DNA from: Bradyrhizobium sp.
Lineage (GTDB): Bacteria; Pseudomonadota; Alphaproteobacteria; Rhizobiales; Xanthobacteraceae
Assembly (NCBI GenBank): GCA_021732175.1
Contig: JAKFVP010000003.1
Location: 1-42,259, forward strand
Reading direction: 5' to 3'
DNA: 42,259 nt
Part shown: one piece after another, positions 1 to 8,541 of the stretch
Layout: every line of letters begins with the position of its first letter
How positions within the stretch are numbered: position 1 is the stretch's first letter
The notes under the pieces: model-generated
Database searches by the model: none
What the model was told of the DNA's origin: nothing
The model's input: the letters and a program-made list of their open reading frames with translations, nothing else
Position numbers and translations under genes: made by a program

Positions 1-240
1 TCGCTGGAGCTCTTGCTGGCGCAGCCGGCCGAGCGGCGGAAGGCCATCATCGGCAGCGCCCCCGTCAAGATCGCGATCGAGGCGGCCGTGCGCTGGGGCT
101 GGGATGCCGTGATCGGCCCGGATGGCGAATTCGTGGGCATGCACGGATTCGGCGCCAGCGCGCCTGCCAAGGACCTTTTCAAGCACTTTGGCATTACCGC
201 CGAGGCTGCGGTTAACGCTGCCCTGAAACGCCTGGGCTGA
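1..240 (+). CDS. tkt: transketolase, C-terminal fragment
   Basis: The reading frame is open from base 1 and ends at TGA 238-240, so this is the last 79 codons of a gene starting outside the window. The tail reads [35 protein letters not shown], which matches the transketolase C-terminal domain (the GxxVGM.xFGxSAPA...FG.T pattern). Transketolase is a cytosolic ThDP enzyme moving two-carbon units between sugar phosphates in the pentose-phosphate and Calvin pathways; the ThDP and catalytic domains lie upstream and cannot be checked. Its position just before gap and pgk fits a shared carbon-metabolism cluster. The 150-base gap to gap makes co-transcription uncertain. Confidence 0.88.
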   Translation, partial: SLELLLAQPAERRKAIIGSAPVKIAIEAAVRWGWDAVIGPDGEFVGMHGFGASAPAKDLFKHFGITAEAAVNAALKRLG

Positions 241-303
241 GGGGCTGAATCGGTTGAGATTGCCGGGAAAAAGGACTAGGTAAAGTTCCATCTTGACCGC
301 TCC

Positions 304-322
304 CGCCCGGCAGAACCGGGCG
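304..322. promoter_or_regulatory. hairpin in the tkt-gap spacer
   Basis: A perfect 7-bp inverted repeat (CGCCCGG, 5-base loop, CCGGGCG) lies between tkt and gap. No T-run follows, so it is not a standard intrinsic terminator. It could attenuate or process the message, or be chance in GC-rich DNA. A CTTGAC hexamer at 292-297 looks like a -35 box, but I see no convincing -10 at normal spacing. Confidence 0.3.
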
Positions 323-390
323 TTCCGCCGTAAGAACTCCGCGAGGGAAATCCCGCGGGGCGGCATCAGCTTTTAGAAGGAGAAACGAGC

Positions 391-1398
391 ATGGCACTCC
401 GCGTCGCGATCAACGGATTTGGCCGTATCGGCCGCAACGTGCTGCGCGCCATCGCCGAGTCCGGCCGCAAGGACATCGAGGTGGTCGGCATCAACGATCT
501 CGGCCCGGTCGAGACCAACGCGCACCTGCTCCGTTTCGACTCCGTGCACGGCCGCTTCCCCGGCACCGTCACCGTCGATGGCGACTCGATCAGCCTCGGC
601 AACGGCAAGATCAAGGTCTGCGCCGAGCGCGATCCGTCAAAACTGCCGTGGAAGGATCTCGGCGTCGACATCGCGCTCGAATGCACCGGCATCTTCACCG
701 CTAAGGACAAGGCTTCGGCCCACCTTACCGCAGGCGCCAAGCGCGTGCTGGTCTCCGCGCCCGCCGATGGCGCCGACGCCACCATCGTCTACGGCGTCAA
801 CCACGACACGCTGACCAAGCAGCACCTCGTCGTCTCCAACGGCAGCTGCACCACCAATTGTCTGGCGCCTGTCGCCAAGGTCCTGAACGACACGGTCGGC
901 ATCGAGACCGGCTTCATGACCACGATCCACGCCTATACCGGCGACCAGCCGACGCTCGACACCATGCACAAGGATCTCTATCGCGGCCGTGCGGCGGCAA
1001 TGTCGATGATCCCGACCTCGACCGGTGCTGCCAAGGCGATCGGCCTCGTGCTGCCGGAGCTGAAGGGCAAGCTCGATGGCGTCGCGATCCGCGTGCCGAC
1101 GCCGAACGTCTCGGTGGTCGATCTCAAGATCGTCGCCAAGCGCGCCACCGACGTGAAGGAAATCAACGCGGCGATGAAGCGTGCCAGCGAGCAGCAGCTC
1201 AAGGGCATCCTCGGCTACACGTCAGCGCCGAACGTCTCGATCGACTTCAACCACGATCCGCACTCCTCGACCTTCCACGAGGACCAGACCAAGGTCATGA
1301 ACGGCAATCTGGTGCGCGTGATGTCCTGGTATGACAATGAGTGGGGCTTCTCCAACCGCATGGCCGACACGGCCGTCGCGATGGGCAAGCTGCTCTAA
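391..1398 (+). CDS. gap: glyceraldehyde-3-phosphate dehydrogenase, type I
   Basis: This 335-aa protein has the standard length of type I GAPDH, the cytosolic tetramer that oxidises glyceraldehyde-3-phosphate to 1,3-bisphosphoglycerate. The N-terminal NAD-binding motif is [10 protein letters not shown] (residues 7-16). The catalytic signature [12 protein letters not shown] puts the nucleophilic cysteine at residue 153, and the C-terminal [12 protein letters not shown] motif is present. The Asn-Asp after the second strand (GINDLG) is typical of NAD-preferring enzymes, though cofactor choice is an inference. The ATG has a strong AAGGAGA site at 377-383. It is followed by a small membrane peptide gene and pgk on the same strand, in the usual glycolytic order. 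Confidence 0.97.
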   Translation: MALRVAINGFGRIGRNVLRAIAESGRKDIEVVGINDLGPVETNAHLLRFDSVHGRFPGTVTVDGDSISLGNGKIKVCAERDPSKLPWKDLGVDIALECTGIFTAKDKASAHLTAGAKRVLVSAPADGADATIVYGVNHDTLTKQHLVVSNGSCTTNCLAPVAKVLNDTVGIETGFMTTIHAYTGDQPTLDTMHKDLYRGRAAAMSMIPTSTGAAKAIGLVLPELKGKLDGVAIRVPTPNVSVVDLKIVAKRATDVKEINAAMKRASEQQLKGILGYTSAPNVSIDFNHDPHSSTFHEDQTKVMNGNLVRVMSWYDNEWGFSNRMADTAVAMGKLL

Positions 1399-1425
1399 TA
1401 TCTCGCGGCATAGCCGGAGAACGCC

Positions 1426-1578
1426 ATGATCCCCAAGCTGGTCGCCCTCGTGCTGTTGCTGGCGCTGATGGGCGGCCTGCTTTTTCTGTTCCTGCGGTCG
1501 GGCAGCAAGATCAAGCCCGATCCCAATCGCAAGAACGAGGACTGGCCCAACATCACCCAAGGCGGCTCAGGCGGCTGA
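1426..1578 (+). CDS. 50-aa single-pass membrane peptide between gap and pgk
   Basis: This ORF is too short for the ORF track. It starts at ATG 1426 with GGAGA at 1416-1420 and ends at TGA 1576-1578, 11 bases before the pgk start. The product begins [22 protein letters not shown], one hydrophobic helix at about residues 4-23. A short basic stretch ([13 protein letters not shown]) and a polar Gly/Ser-rich tail follow. I do not recognise the family. The good ribosome site, the clean helix and the tight fit between two glycolytic genes argue that it is translated with them. It could be a membrane-anchored regulator or simply a conserved small protein of unknown role. Confidence 0.6.
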   Translation: MIPKLVALVLLLALMGGLLFLFLRSGSKIKPDPNRKNEDWPNITQGGSGG

Positions 1579-1589
1579 TAGGATTTCCC

Positions 1590-2786
1590 GTGACGAAAAA
1601 CTTCCGCACCCTCGATGACGTCGACGTGAAGGGCAAGCGCGTGCTGCTGCGCGTCGACCTCAACGTGCCCATGGAGAACGGCCGCGTCACCGACGCGACC
1701 CGGCTCGAACGCGTCGCGCCGACCATCACGGAGATCGCCGGCAAGGGTGGCAAGGTGATCCTGCTCGCGCATTTCGGCCGGCCCAAGGGCCGCGATGCCA
1801 AGGATTCGCTGAAGCCCGTGGCCGAAGCGCTCTCGAAGGTGATCAAAAAGCCGGTTTCCTTCGCCGAGGACTGCGTCGGCGAGCCCGCCTCCAAAGCGAT
1901 ATCGGCAATGAAGGACGGCGACGTCCTGTGCCTGGAGAACACCCGCTTCCACAAGGAAGAGGAAAAGAACGATCCGGCGTTCGTCGCGGAGCTCGCCAAG
2001 CTCGGCGACATCTGGGTCAACGATGCCTTCTCCGCCGCGCACCGCGCGCATGCCTCGACCGAGGGCCTCGGCCACAAGCTGCCGGCCTATGCGGGACGGA
2101 CCATGCAGGCCGAGCTCGATGCGTTGGGCAAGGCGCTGGAAGCGCCGACCAAGCCTGTGATCGCCATCATCGGCGGCGCCAAGGTGTCGACCAAGATCGA
2201 CCTCCTGGAAAATCTCGTCAGCAAGGTCGACGCGCTCGTGATCGGCGGCGGCATGGCCAACACCTTCCTGCACGCGCAGGGCGTCGCGGTCGGCAAGTCG
2301 CTGTGCGAGAAGGATCTGGCGCCGACGGCGCTGCGCATCCTCGAGAAGGCGGAAGCTGCCAATTGCGCGATCATCCTCCCCGTCGATGCCGTGGTTGCCT
2401 ATCACTTCGCGGCCAACGCGCCGTCGCACGCCTATGGGCTCGATGCGATCCCGGCTGACGGCATGATCCTCGACGTCGGCCCGCAATCGATCTCGCGCAT
2501 TCACGCGGCGATCGACGATGCCGCCACGCTGGTCTGGAACGGTCCGCTCGGCGCCTTCGAGATGACGCCGTTCGACCGTGGCACCATGATCGCTGCGCGC
2601 CATGCCGCCGAGCGCACCAAGTCAAAGAAGCTGATCTCGGTGGCCGGCGGCGGCGACACGGTGGCAGCCCTCAACCAGGCCGGCGTCGGCCACGACTTTT
2701 CCTATGTTTCGACTGCGGGTGGCGCGTTTCTTGAATGGATGGAAGGGAAACCATTGCCCGGCGTCGAGGTTCTAAGAACGAAATAA
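1590..2786 (+). CDS. pgk: phosphoglycerate kinase
   Basis: It transfers phosphate between 1,3-bisphosphoglycerate and ADP in glycolysis, and runs in reverse in gluconeogenesis and the Calvin cycle. Visible motifs are RVDLNVP near the N-terminus, [43 protein letters not shown] and the nucleotide-binding [13 protein letters not shown] near the C-terminus. The ORF track runs upstream to 1341, but that extension is out-of-frame gap and small-ORF sequence. The real start is GTG 1590 ([18 protein letters not shown]), preceded by AGGA at 1580-1583. This gives 398 aa, the normal length. The class II aldolase gene follows after 51 bases. Confidence 0.96.
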   Translation: MTKNFRTLDDVDVKGKRVLLRVDLNVPMENGRVTDATRLERVAPTITEIAGKGGKVILLAHFGRPKGRDAKDSLKPVAEALSKVIKKPVSFAEDCVGEPASKAISAMKDGDVLCLENTRFHKEEEKNDPAFVAELAKLGDIWVNDAFSAAHRAHASTEGLGHKLPAYAGRTMQAELDALGKALEAPTKPVIAIIGGAKVSTKIDLLENLVSKVDALVIGGGMANTFLHAQGVAVGKSLCEKDLAPTALRILEKAEAANCAIILPVDAVVAYHFAANAPSHAYGLDAIPADGMILDVGPQSISRIHAAIDDAATLVWNGPLGAFEMTPFDRGTMIAARHAAERTKSKKLISVAGGGDTVAALNQAGVGHDFSYVSTAGGAFLEWMEGKPLPGVEVLRTK

Positions 2787-2837
2787 GCCAATCCCATCAA
2801 GCGCCACCGCGCGCAGCCAACCCGGAGAACAGGACCC

Positions 2838-3905
2838 ATGGCCCGTATTACGTTGCGTCAATTGCTCGATCACGCGGCGGAACACGACTACGGCGTGCCG
2901 GCGTTCAACATCAACAACATGGAACAGGCGCTGGCGATCATGGACGCGGCGTCGACCCTCGATGCCCCCGTCATCATCCAGGCCTCGCGCGGCGCGCGCT
3001 CCTACGCCAATGACGTGATGCTGCGTCACATGATGGACGCCGTCACCGAGATCTATCCGCAGATTCCGGTTTGCGTGCATCTCGACCATGGCAACGAGCC
3101 CGCCACCTGCATGACCGCAATCCAGGCCGGCTTCACCTCGGTCATGATGGACGGCTCGCTGAAGGCCGACGGCAAGACGCCGGGCGACTGGGACTACAAT
3201 GTCGGCGTGACCAAGACCGTCACGGACATGGCCCATCTCGGCGGCATCTCTGTCGAAGGCGAACTCGGCGTGCTCGGCTCGCTCGAGACCGGCATGGGCG
3301 ACAAGGAAGACGGCCACGGCGCCGAAGGCAAGCTGTCGCACGATCAGCTCCTGACCAACCCCGATGAAGCCGTGAAGTTCGTAAAGGAAACCAAGGTCGA
3401 TGCGCTGGCCATCGCCATGGGCACTTCGCACGGCGCCTACAAGTTCACCCGCAAGCCCGACGGGGACATCCTCGCCATGAACGTGATCGAGGAGATTCAC
3501 CGCAAGCTGCCGAACACGCATCTGGTCATGCACGGCTCCTCGTCGGTGCCGCAGGACCTGCAGGAAATCATCAACGCCAATGGCGGCAAGATGAAGCCGA
3601 CCTGGGGCGTGCCGGTCTCGGAAATCCAGCGCGGCATCAAGAACGGCGTGCGCAAGATCAACATCGACACCGACAACCGCATGGCGATGACCGGCCAGAT
3701 CCGCAAAGTGCTGAAGGACAATCCGGAAGAGTTCGATCCGCGCAAGTACCTGAAGCCCGCGATGGAGGCGATGGCCAAGCTCTGCAAGCAGCGCCTGCAG
3801 GAGTTCAATACCGCAGGCCAGGCCAGCAAGATCAGACGCGTGCTCACCACCGCCGAAATGGCCAAGCGCTACGCCAAGGGCGAACTCGACCCCCGCGTCG
3901 CGTAG
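2838..3905 (+). CDS. fba: fructose-bisphosphate aldolase, class II (zinc type)
   Basis: This is a 355-aa class II aldolase that cleaves or forms fructose-1,6-bisphosphate using a divalent metal. The motif [10 protein letters not shown] gives the catalytic Asp83 and metal ligand His84. His198 (GTSHGAYKF) and His232 (LVMHGSSS) are the other expected metal ligands. The length and the [17 protein letters not shown] loop resemble the subtype seen in Calvin-cycle operons (cbbA-like). GGAGA at 2824-2828 supports the ATG. It sits 51 bases after pgk. A class I aldolase gene follows about 280 bases later, so two non-homologous enzymes for one reaction are adjacent. Confidence 0.95.
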   Translation: MARITLRQLLDHAAEHDYGVPAFNINNMEQALAIMDAASTLDAPVIIQASRGARSYANDVMLRHMMDAVTEIYPQIPVCVHLDHGNEPATCMTAIQAGFTSVMMDGSLKADGKTPGDWDYNVGVTKTVTDMAHLGGISVEGELGVLGSLETGMGDKEDGHGAEGKLSHDQLLTNPDEAVKFVKETKVDALAIAMGTSHGAYKFTRKPDGDILAMNVIEEIHRKLPNTHLVMHGSSSVPQDLQEIINANGGKMKPTWGVPVSEIQRGIKNGVRKINIDTDNRMAMTGQIRKVLKDNPEEFDPRKYLKPAMEAMAKLCKQRLQEFNTAGQASKIRRVLTTAEMAKRYAKGELDPRVA

Positions 3906-3920
3906 CGCCTGGTAACTCCC

Positions 3921-4056
3921 CCTCGCCCCGCTCTTGCGGGGAGAGGGTCGGGGTGAGAGGCTGTCTCAGTATAGGCGGTCACAAAAAGGACTCGCGGAGA
4001 GTCCCCCTCACCCGGATTGCTTCGCAATCCGACCTCTCCCCGCAAGCGGGGCGAGG
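3921..4056. repeat. large imperfect inverted repeat between the two aldolase genes
   Basis: The left arm (from 3921, CCTCGCCCCGCTCTTGCGGG...) is answered by its reverse complement ending at 4056 (...CCCCGCAAGCGGGGCGAGG). The right arm carries an extra small hairpin (GGATTGC TTC GCAATCC). A shorter relative of the arm (CCTCTCCCCG/CGGGGAGAGG) occurs at 41701-41725, so the element looks like a dispersed palindromic repeat. It could form a long stem at the 3' end of the class II aldolase message and end or stabilise it. The ORF called across it is a shadow. Confidence 0.7.
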
Positions 4057-4189
4057 TGGACCGAACCAAGCTCACCCGATCGTGTTCCCCCACAATTCTT
4101 AACGCCCTGCGACGAACGTAAATCTCCCTATTTGCCCGAGAACCGTCTATTTTCCCGGCCAAAGCACATTCCGTCCGGGAGAACTGCCA

Positions 4190-5215
4190 ATGAACCTTAC
4201 TGAACTCAACAAGATCGCCGTTGCCATGGTTGCGCCGGGCAAGGGCATTCTGGCCGCCGACGAATCCTCCGGCACCATCAAGAAGCGCTTTGACGCCATC
4301 AAGGTCGAATCGACCGAGGAGAACCGCCGCGACTATCGCGAGATGCTGTTCCGCTCCAGGGAGGCGATGAGCAAGTACATCTCCGGCGTCATCCTCTATG
4401 ACGAGACGATCTGGCAGAACGCCAAGGACGGCACGCCGCTGGTCAAGCTGATCGAGCAGGCAGGCAGCATCCCCGGCATCAAGGTCGACGAAGGCACGCA
4501 GGCGCTGCCGCAGTGCCCGGGTGAACTCGTGACCGTGGGCCTCGACAAGCTCGCCGAGCGGCTGAAGAAATATTACGAGCGCGGCGCGCGCTTTGCGAAA
4601 TGGCGCGCGGTGATCGATATCGGCAGCGGCATTCCCACCATGACCGCGATATCAGTCAATGCGCATGCGCTGGCCCGCTATGCCGCGCTGTGCCAGGCCG
4701 CGCAGATCGTGCCGATTGTCGAGCCCGAAGTGCTGATGGACGGCGATCACGACATCGACCGCTGCTATGACGTGACGCAGCGCGTGCTCAACAAGACATT
4801 CCAGGAATTGCGCGTGCAGCGCGTTGAACTCGAAGGCATGGTGCTGAAGCCGAACATGGCGATCTCCGGAAAGAAGTGCGCGAAGCAGGCTTCCGTCGCC
4901 GAAGTTGCCGAGAAGACCGTGCGGATGCTGAAAGCCTGCGTACCCGCGGCCGTGCCCGGCATCGCCTTCCTGTCCGGCGGACAGAGCGACGAGGAAGCAA
5001 CCGCGCATCTCGATGCCATGAACAAGATCGGCGGCCTGCCGTGGAAGCTGACCTTCTCCTACGGCCGCGCGTTGCAGGCAGCGCCGCAGAAGGCATGGGC
5101 AGGCAAGTCCGAGAATGTCGCGGCCGGTCAGCGCGCGTTCGCACACCGCGCCCACATGAACGGACTTGCCAGCAAGGGCGCCTGGGAGTCCGGGCTGGAA
5201 AAGAAGGCGGCCTGA
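4190..5215 (+). CDS. fructose-bisphosphate aldolase, class I (Schiff-base type)
   Basis: This 341-aa protein begins MNLTELNKIAVAMVAPGKGILAADESSGTIKKRF, the class I aldolase signature. The Schiff-base lysine is K220 in the VLKPNM motif. Other family segments are GILAADES, KWRAVIDI and FLSGGQSDEEAT. Class I enzymes need no metal and are unrelated to the class II enzyme encoded just upstream, so the pair may let the cell keep aldolase activity under metal limitation or oxidative stress (inference). GGGAG at 4177-4181 supports the ATG. The next gene starts 2 bases after the stop, so the two are almost certainly co-transcribed and translationally coupled. Confidence 0.95.
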   Translation: MNLTELNKIAVAMVAPGKGILAADESSGTIKKRFDAIKVESTEENRRDYREMLFRSREAMSKYISGVILYDETIWQNAKDGTPLVKLIEQAGSIPGIKVDEGTQALPQCPGELVTVGLDKLAERLKKYYERGARFAKWRAVIDIGSGIPTMTAISVNAHALARYAALCQAAQIVPIVEPEVLMDGDHDIDRCYDVTQRVLNKTFQELRVQRVELEGMVLKPNMAISGKKCAKQASVAEVAEKTVRMLKACVPAAVPGIAFLSGGQSDEEATAHLDAMNKIGGLPWKLTFSYGRALQAAPQKAWAGKSENVAAGQRAFAHRAHMNGLASKGAWESGLEKKAA

Positions 5216-5217
5216 CA

Positions 5218-5889
5218 TTGGCCGCCAAGCCTCCGCCGCCGCGCCCTGCGCCGCGCCTCTATCTTGCGACACCGGAGCTGGACGATCCGTCCGGCCTCCT
5301 CGCGCAGTTGCCGGACCTGCTGGCAGCGACTGACGTCGCTGCCGTGCTGGTGCGGCTGAAGGAAACCGACCAGCGCAGCATGATCTCGCGGCTGAAGCAG
5401 CTCGCACCTGTTATCCAGAACGCCGGCGCGGCGCTGCTGGTCGATGGCCATGTCGAGCTGGTGGCGCGCGCCGGTGCCGATGGCGCGCACGTCACGGGCA
5501 TCGCCGCGCTGGAAGAGGCGCTGCCGTCGCTGAAGCCGGATCGTATTGCCGGCGTCGGAGGTCTTGCGACACGACATGATTCAATGGCGGCGGGCGAATC
5601 CGGCGCCGACTACGTGCTGTTCGGCGAGCCCGATGCGAAAGGCGAGCGGCCGTCGGTTGAGGCGATCGCCGAGCGGCTGCAATGGTGGGACGAATTGTTC
5701 GAGCCGCCTTGTGTGGGCTTTGCCGCCTCGCTGACCGAGGCTAAGGAATTCGCGACCGCCGGTGCGGATTTCGTGCTGGTGGGCGATTTCATCTGGGCCG
5801 ATCCGCGCGGCGCCAAGGCGGCGCTGATCGATGCCGGAAAGGCGATTGCGCAGGCGCACGCCGCGGCCCATGGAAAAGTCCGCGCCTGA
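5218..5889 (+). CDS. ThiE/TenI-fold protein, diverged thiamine-phosphate-synthase-like
   Basis: This 223-aa protein is probably a TIM barrel, with ThiE-like segments RLYLATP, ALLVDGHVELVARAGADGAHV and GADFVLVGDFIW. The ORF track starts inside the aldolase gene; the likely start is TTG 5218, two bases after the aldolase stop. In active ThiE the DGVHLGQ motif, the GVSTH motif and a P-x-F-x-T-x-TK phosphate loop are expected. Here the matching places read DGAHVTG, GVGGLATRHD and LFGEPDAKGERPS, so the phosphate-binding and catalytic parts look lost. Annotation pipelines would call it thiamine-phosphate synthase, but its real reaction is open. Its stop overlaps the next gene's start (TGATG). Confidence 0.75.
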   Translation: MAAKPPPPRPAPRLYLATPELDDPSGLLAQLPDLLAATDVAAVLVRLKETDQRSMISRLKQLAPVIQNAGAALLVDGHVELVARAGADGAHVTGIAALEEALPSLKPDRIAGVGGLATRHDSMAAGESGADYVLFGEPDAKGERPSVEAIAERLQWWDELFEPPCVGFAASLTEAKEFATAGADFVLVGDFIWADPRGAKAALIDAGKAIAQAHAAAHGKVRA

Positions 5890-6956
5890 TGAAGACCCTT
5901 CGGCCGATAGCGATTGTTGCCGCGAGCCTGATGTTTTCGCAGGGCGCATTCGCGCAGGCACAGCCGGCGCCATCAGCGGCTCCTGCCGCGAAGGACGCGC
6001 CGAAGGAAAAGAAGGCGCCGGTCGCCGCCAAGAAGACGCCGGCAACGCCGCCCAAGCCGGCCGCAACGCCGGTCCCCGCACCGACCGCTACGCCCGCGCC
6101 CGGTGCCGTGTTTGAAGACCCCAATGTCGATCTCGTCTACGGCGCCTATCAGCGCGGCATGTACAAGACCGCGTTCGACCTTGCGACCAACCGCGCGCAG
6201 TTCAATGGCGATCCCAAGGCGATGACCATGCTGGGCGAACTCTACGCCAATGCGATGGGCGTCAAGCGCGACTACGCCAAGGCCGCCGAATGGTACAAGC
6301 GCGCCGCCGATGCCGGCGATCGCGAGGCGATGTTTGCGCTCGCCATGATGCGCTTCTCCGGGCGCGGCGGGCCCGCCAACCGCGAAGAAGCCGTCAAGCT
6401 GATGGCTTCCTCGGCCAAGCTCGGCAATCCCAAGGCGGCCTATAATCTGGCGCTGCTCTATCTCGACGGCCAGACCCTGCCGCAGGACCTCAGGCGCGCG
6501 GCCGAGCTATTGCGCGTCGCCGCGGATGCCGGCAATCCCGAAGCGCAATATGCGCTGGCGACTTTCTACAAGGAAGGCACCGGCGTCGAGAAGGACATGG
6601 AGAAGGCGGTGCGCCTGCTGCAGGCCGCCTCGCTCGCCGGCAATGTCGATGCCGAGGTCGAATATGCCATCGCGATGTTCAACGGCTCCGGCACGCCGAA
6701 GAACCAGCCCGCCGCGGTGGCGCTGCTGCGCAAGGCCGCCAGGCAAAACAGCCCGATCGCGCAAAACCGGCTGGCGCGCGTGCTCGCCTACGGGCAAGGC
6801 GCGCAGCAGGACAAGGTCGAGGCGCTGAAGTGGCACTGGATCGCGAAAAGCAAGGGCAAGGGCGACCCCGAACTCGACGAGTACCTCGCCGACGTTCCGG
6901 CCGCCGATCGCGCCAGGGCCGAGGAAGCCAGCCGCAAATGGCTCGGCAACAAATGA
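5889..6956 (+). CDS. secreted Sel1-repeat (TPR-like) protein
   Basis: This 355-aa protein starts with a Sec signal peptide (MKTLRPIAIVAASLMFSQGAFAQA, cleavage probably after AFA). A flexible Ala/Pro/Lys-rich linker follows to about residue 70. From about residue 95 there are roughly six Sel1-type repeats with the AxxxLG.LY..G.GV.kD..KA..WY..AA..G pattern, for example AMTMLGELYANAMGVKRDYAKAAEWYKRAADAG. Sel1 repeats form protein-binding solenoids; the partner is unknown. The ATG overlaps the stop of the ThiE-like gene, so expression is coupled to the class I aldolase unit. I cannot see why a periplasmic scaffold is in a carbon-metabolism operon. Confidence 0.88.
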   Translation: MKTLRPIAIVAASLMFSQGAFAQAQPAPSAAPAAKDAPKEKKAPVAAKKTPATPPKPAATPVPAPTATPAPGAVFEDPNVDLVYGAYQRGMYKTAFDLATNRAQFNGDPKAMTMLGELYANAMGVKRDYAKAAEWYKRAADAGDREAMFALAMMRFSGRGGPANREEAVKLMASSAKLGNPKAAYNLALLYLDGQTLPQDLRRAAELLRVAADAGNPEAQYALATFYKEGTGVEKDMEKAVRLLQAASLAGNVDAEVEYAIAMFNGSGTPKNQPAAVALLRKAARQNSPIAQNRLARVLAYGQGAQQDKVEALKWHWIAKSKGKGDPELDEYLADVPAADRARAEEASRKWLGNK

Positions 6957-7051
6957 TCCGCCTTGACGGCGCGGGCGCGGCAGGGCACCCAAGGCCGTAA
7001 TGACCGCCGCGAAACCGCGCTCCCTCCCCCTCATTCCACCTGCGTGATTGC

Positions 7052-7840
7052 ATGCTCTATTCCGCCCTCATCAACGTCATGGTCAAGGCCGCGCGCCGCG
7101 CCGGCCGCAGCCTGAAGCGCGACCTCGGCGAGATCGAGCATCTGCAGGTGTCGCTGAAGGGGCCGGCGAATTTCGTCTCGCTCGCCGACAAGCGCGCCGA
7201 GGAAATGCTCTACACGGATCTGGCCAAGGCGCGGCCCGGCTACGGCTTCCTCGGCGAGGAAGGCGGCTCGCGCGAAGGCAGCGACAAGAGCCACACCTGG
7301 ATCGTCGACCCCCTCGATGGCACCACCAACTTCCTGCACGGCATCCCGCAATTTGCGATCTCGATTGGCCTGGCGCGCGAGGGCACGGTGATTGCCGGCG
7401 TGATCTACAATCCCGCCAATGACGAGCTCTACATCGCCGAGCGCGGCAAGGGCGCCTTCCTCAACGACCAGCGCATCCGCGTCGCCGGGCGGCGCAAGCT
7501 CAACGAATGCGTGATCGCCTGCGGCTTGCCGCATATCGGCCGCGGCGACCACGAGCAGTCGCGCCGCGAGATGACCGAGATACAGGACAAGGTCGCAGGC
7601 CTGCGCCGCTTCGGCGCCGCCTCGCTCGACATGGCGTTTGTCGCGGCCGGCCGCCTCGACGGCTATTGGGAGCGCAATCTGCAGGCCTGGGACATCGCGG
7701 CCGGCCAGATCATGGTGCGCGAGGCCGGCGGCATCGTTTCCGGCATCGAGGGCAACGACAATGCACTGACGACGGGCCACGTCGTCTGCGGCAATGAGTT
7801 CGTGCAAGCCGAGCTGGTGAAGATATTGAAGCCGCTGTGA
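7052..7840 (+). CDS. suhB: inositol monophosphatase family protein (SuhB)
   Basis: This 262-aa protein has all the metal-site motifs of the Mg-dependent inositol monophosphatase family. E69-E70 lie in GFLGEEGG. D86 and D89 lie in WIVDPLDGTTNFLHG. D214 is in AWDIAAG. Family members hydrolyse myo-inositol-1-phosphate and related sugar phosphates. SuhB also takes part in rRNA transcription in Escherichia coli, which cannot be judged here. No clear ribosome site precedes ATG 7052, and no better in-frame start lies upstream. The gene is 95 bases after the Sel1 gene and may be the last of the cluster. Confidence 0.92.
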   Translation: MLYSALINVMVKAARRAGRSLKRDLGEIEHLQVSLKGPANFVSLADKRAEEMLYTDLAKARPGYGFLGEEGGSREGSDKSHTWIVDPLDGTTNFLHGIPQFAISIGLAREGTVIAGVIYNPANDELYIAERGKGAFLNDQRIRVAGRRKLNECVIACGLPHIGRGDHEQSRREMTEIQDKVAGLRRFGAASLDMAFVAAGRLDGYWERNLQAWDIAAGQIMVREAGGIVSGIEGNDNALTTGHVVCGNEFVQAELVKILKPL

Positions 7841-7959
7841 GCGGCTTCTGCCTTCCGTCCGCGCGTCCGAGCAGGATACGCGACGACTACCGCACCGGCA
7901 AATCGACCGTACCGCCAGAACGATGGTGAAGACGTTGCGGGCGCACTAGCCTTCGCCGC

Positions 7960-8529
7960 ATGCGCAAGGCCGCCATCTCGATCACGGTGATACTATCTGC
8001 CCCGGTGCTGGCGCTCTATTTCTGGCGCATCGAACCGCTCCTGCCCGCGCGCGGCGGCGCTACCTGTCTTGCGGCCAACTATGACCCACCTCGCCAGATC
8101 GACCTATCCTCGCCGCGCCGCGACAAGAAGAGCACCGCCGACGTGAAGTCGATGCGGCTGAAGATTTCGCTCTCACCGGATGAAAAGCCCTACAGCGACG
8201 GCAGGGGCGGTGGCTACGGCTGGCGTTACGCCCTGTACCTCGACGCGCGCCTGACCAACGGCGAGCGGCTGACGTCAGCCTCGATTTGCGAATGGCGCGA
8301 AGGCTTCGTTGGCCACGTCATCCCGGCCCTGTTCTGCTACATCGATTGCGACGGCGGCAGCGTAACGGTCTTCCGCAAGATCGGCCAGAACGCCCTCGCC
8401 GTCTGGTTCGAGCCCGGCGAACGCCTGCGCACCGGCCAAACCTGCGACGGCGGCGGCGGGGTGTTCATCGGGGCGGAGAAGGACTGGCGGAGGCTGCCGG
8501 TTTCAAACGCGGAGAAGTGCGCGGAGTAG
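7960..8529 (+). CDS. hypothetical protein with N-terminal membrane anchor
   Basis: This 189-aa protein is not recognised. The N-terminus (MRKAAISITVILSAPVLALYFW) is one hydrophobic helix, either an uncleaved anchor or a signal peptide, so the rest is probably periplasmic. The body has several cysteines, including the close pair CYIDC near the middle and two nearer the C-terminus (TCDGG, EKCAE), which would allow disulfides. Codon use matches its neighbours. It converges on the RND pump gene with only 3 bases between the stops, and both stops lie inside a palindrome. Nothing links it functionally to the pump. Confidence 0.7.
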   Translation: MRKAAISITVILSAPVLALYFWRIEPLLPARGGATCLAANYDPPRQIDLSSPRRDKKSTADVKSMRLKISLSPDEKPYSDGRGGGYGWRYALYLDARLTNGERLTSASICEWREGFVGHVIPALFCYIDCDGGSVTVFRKIGQNALAVWFEPGERLRTGQTCDGGGGVFIGAEKDWRRLPVSNAEKCAE

Positions 8530-8541
8530 AGTCTACTCCGC
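8521..8541. terminator. palindrome spanning two convergent stop codons
   Basis: GCGGAGTAGA, one central base, then TCTACTCCGC is a perfect 10-bp inverted repeat. It contains the TAG of the upstream + gene (8527-8529) and the TAG of the pump gene on the - strand (8533-8535), so both proteins end in Ala-Glu. The strand symmetry suggests a bidirectional end signal, although there is no T-run. Confidence 0.45.

Noticed and set aside
1395-2603. 402-aa - strand ORF opposite pgk
   Set aside because: Shadow of pgk; the + strand has every phosphoglycerate kinase motif.
3934-4203. 89-aa ORF between the aldolase genes
   Set aside because: It lies across the large inverted repeat and overlaps the class I aldolase start.
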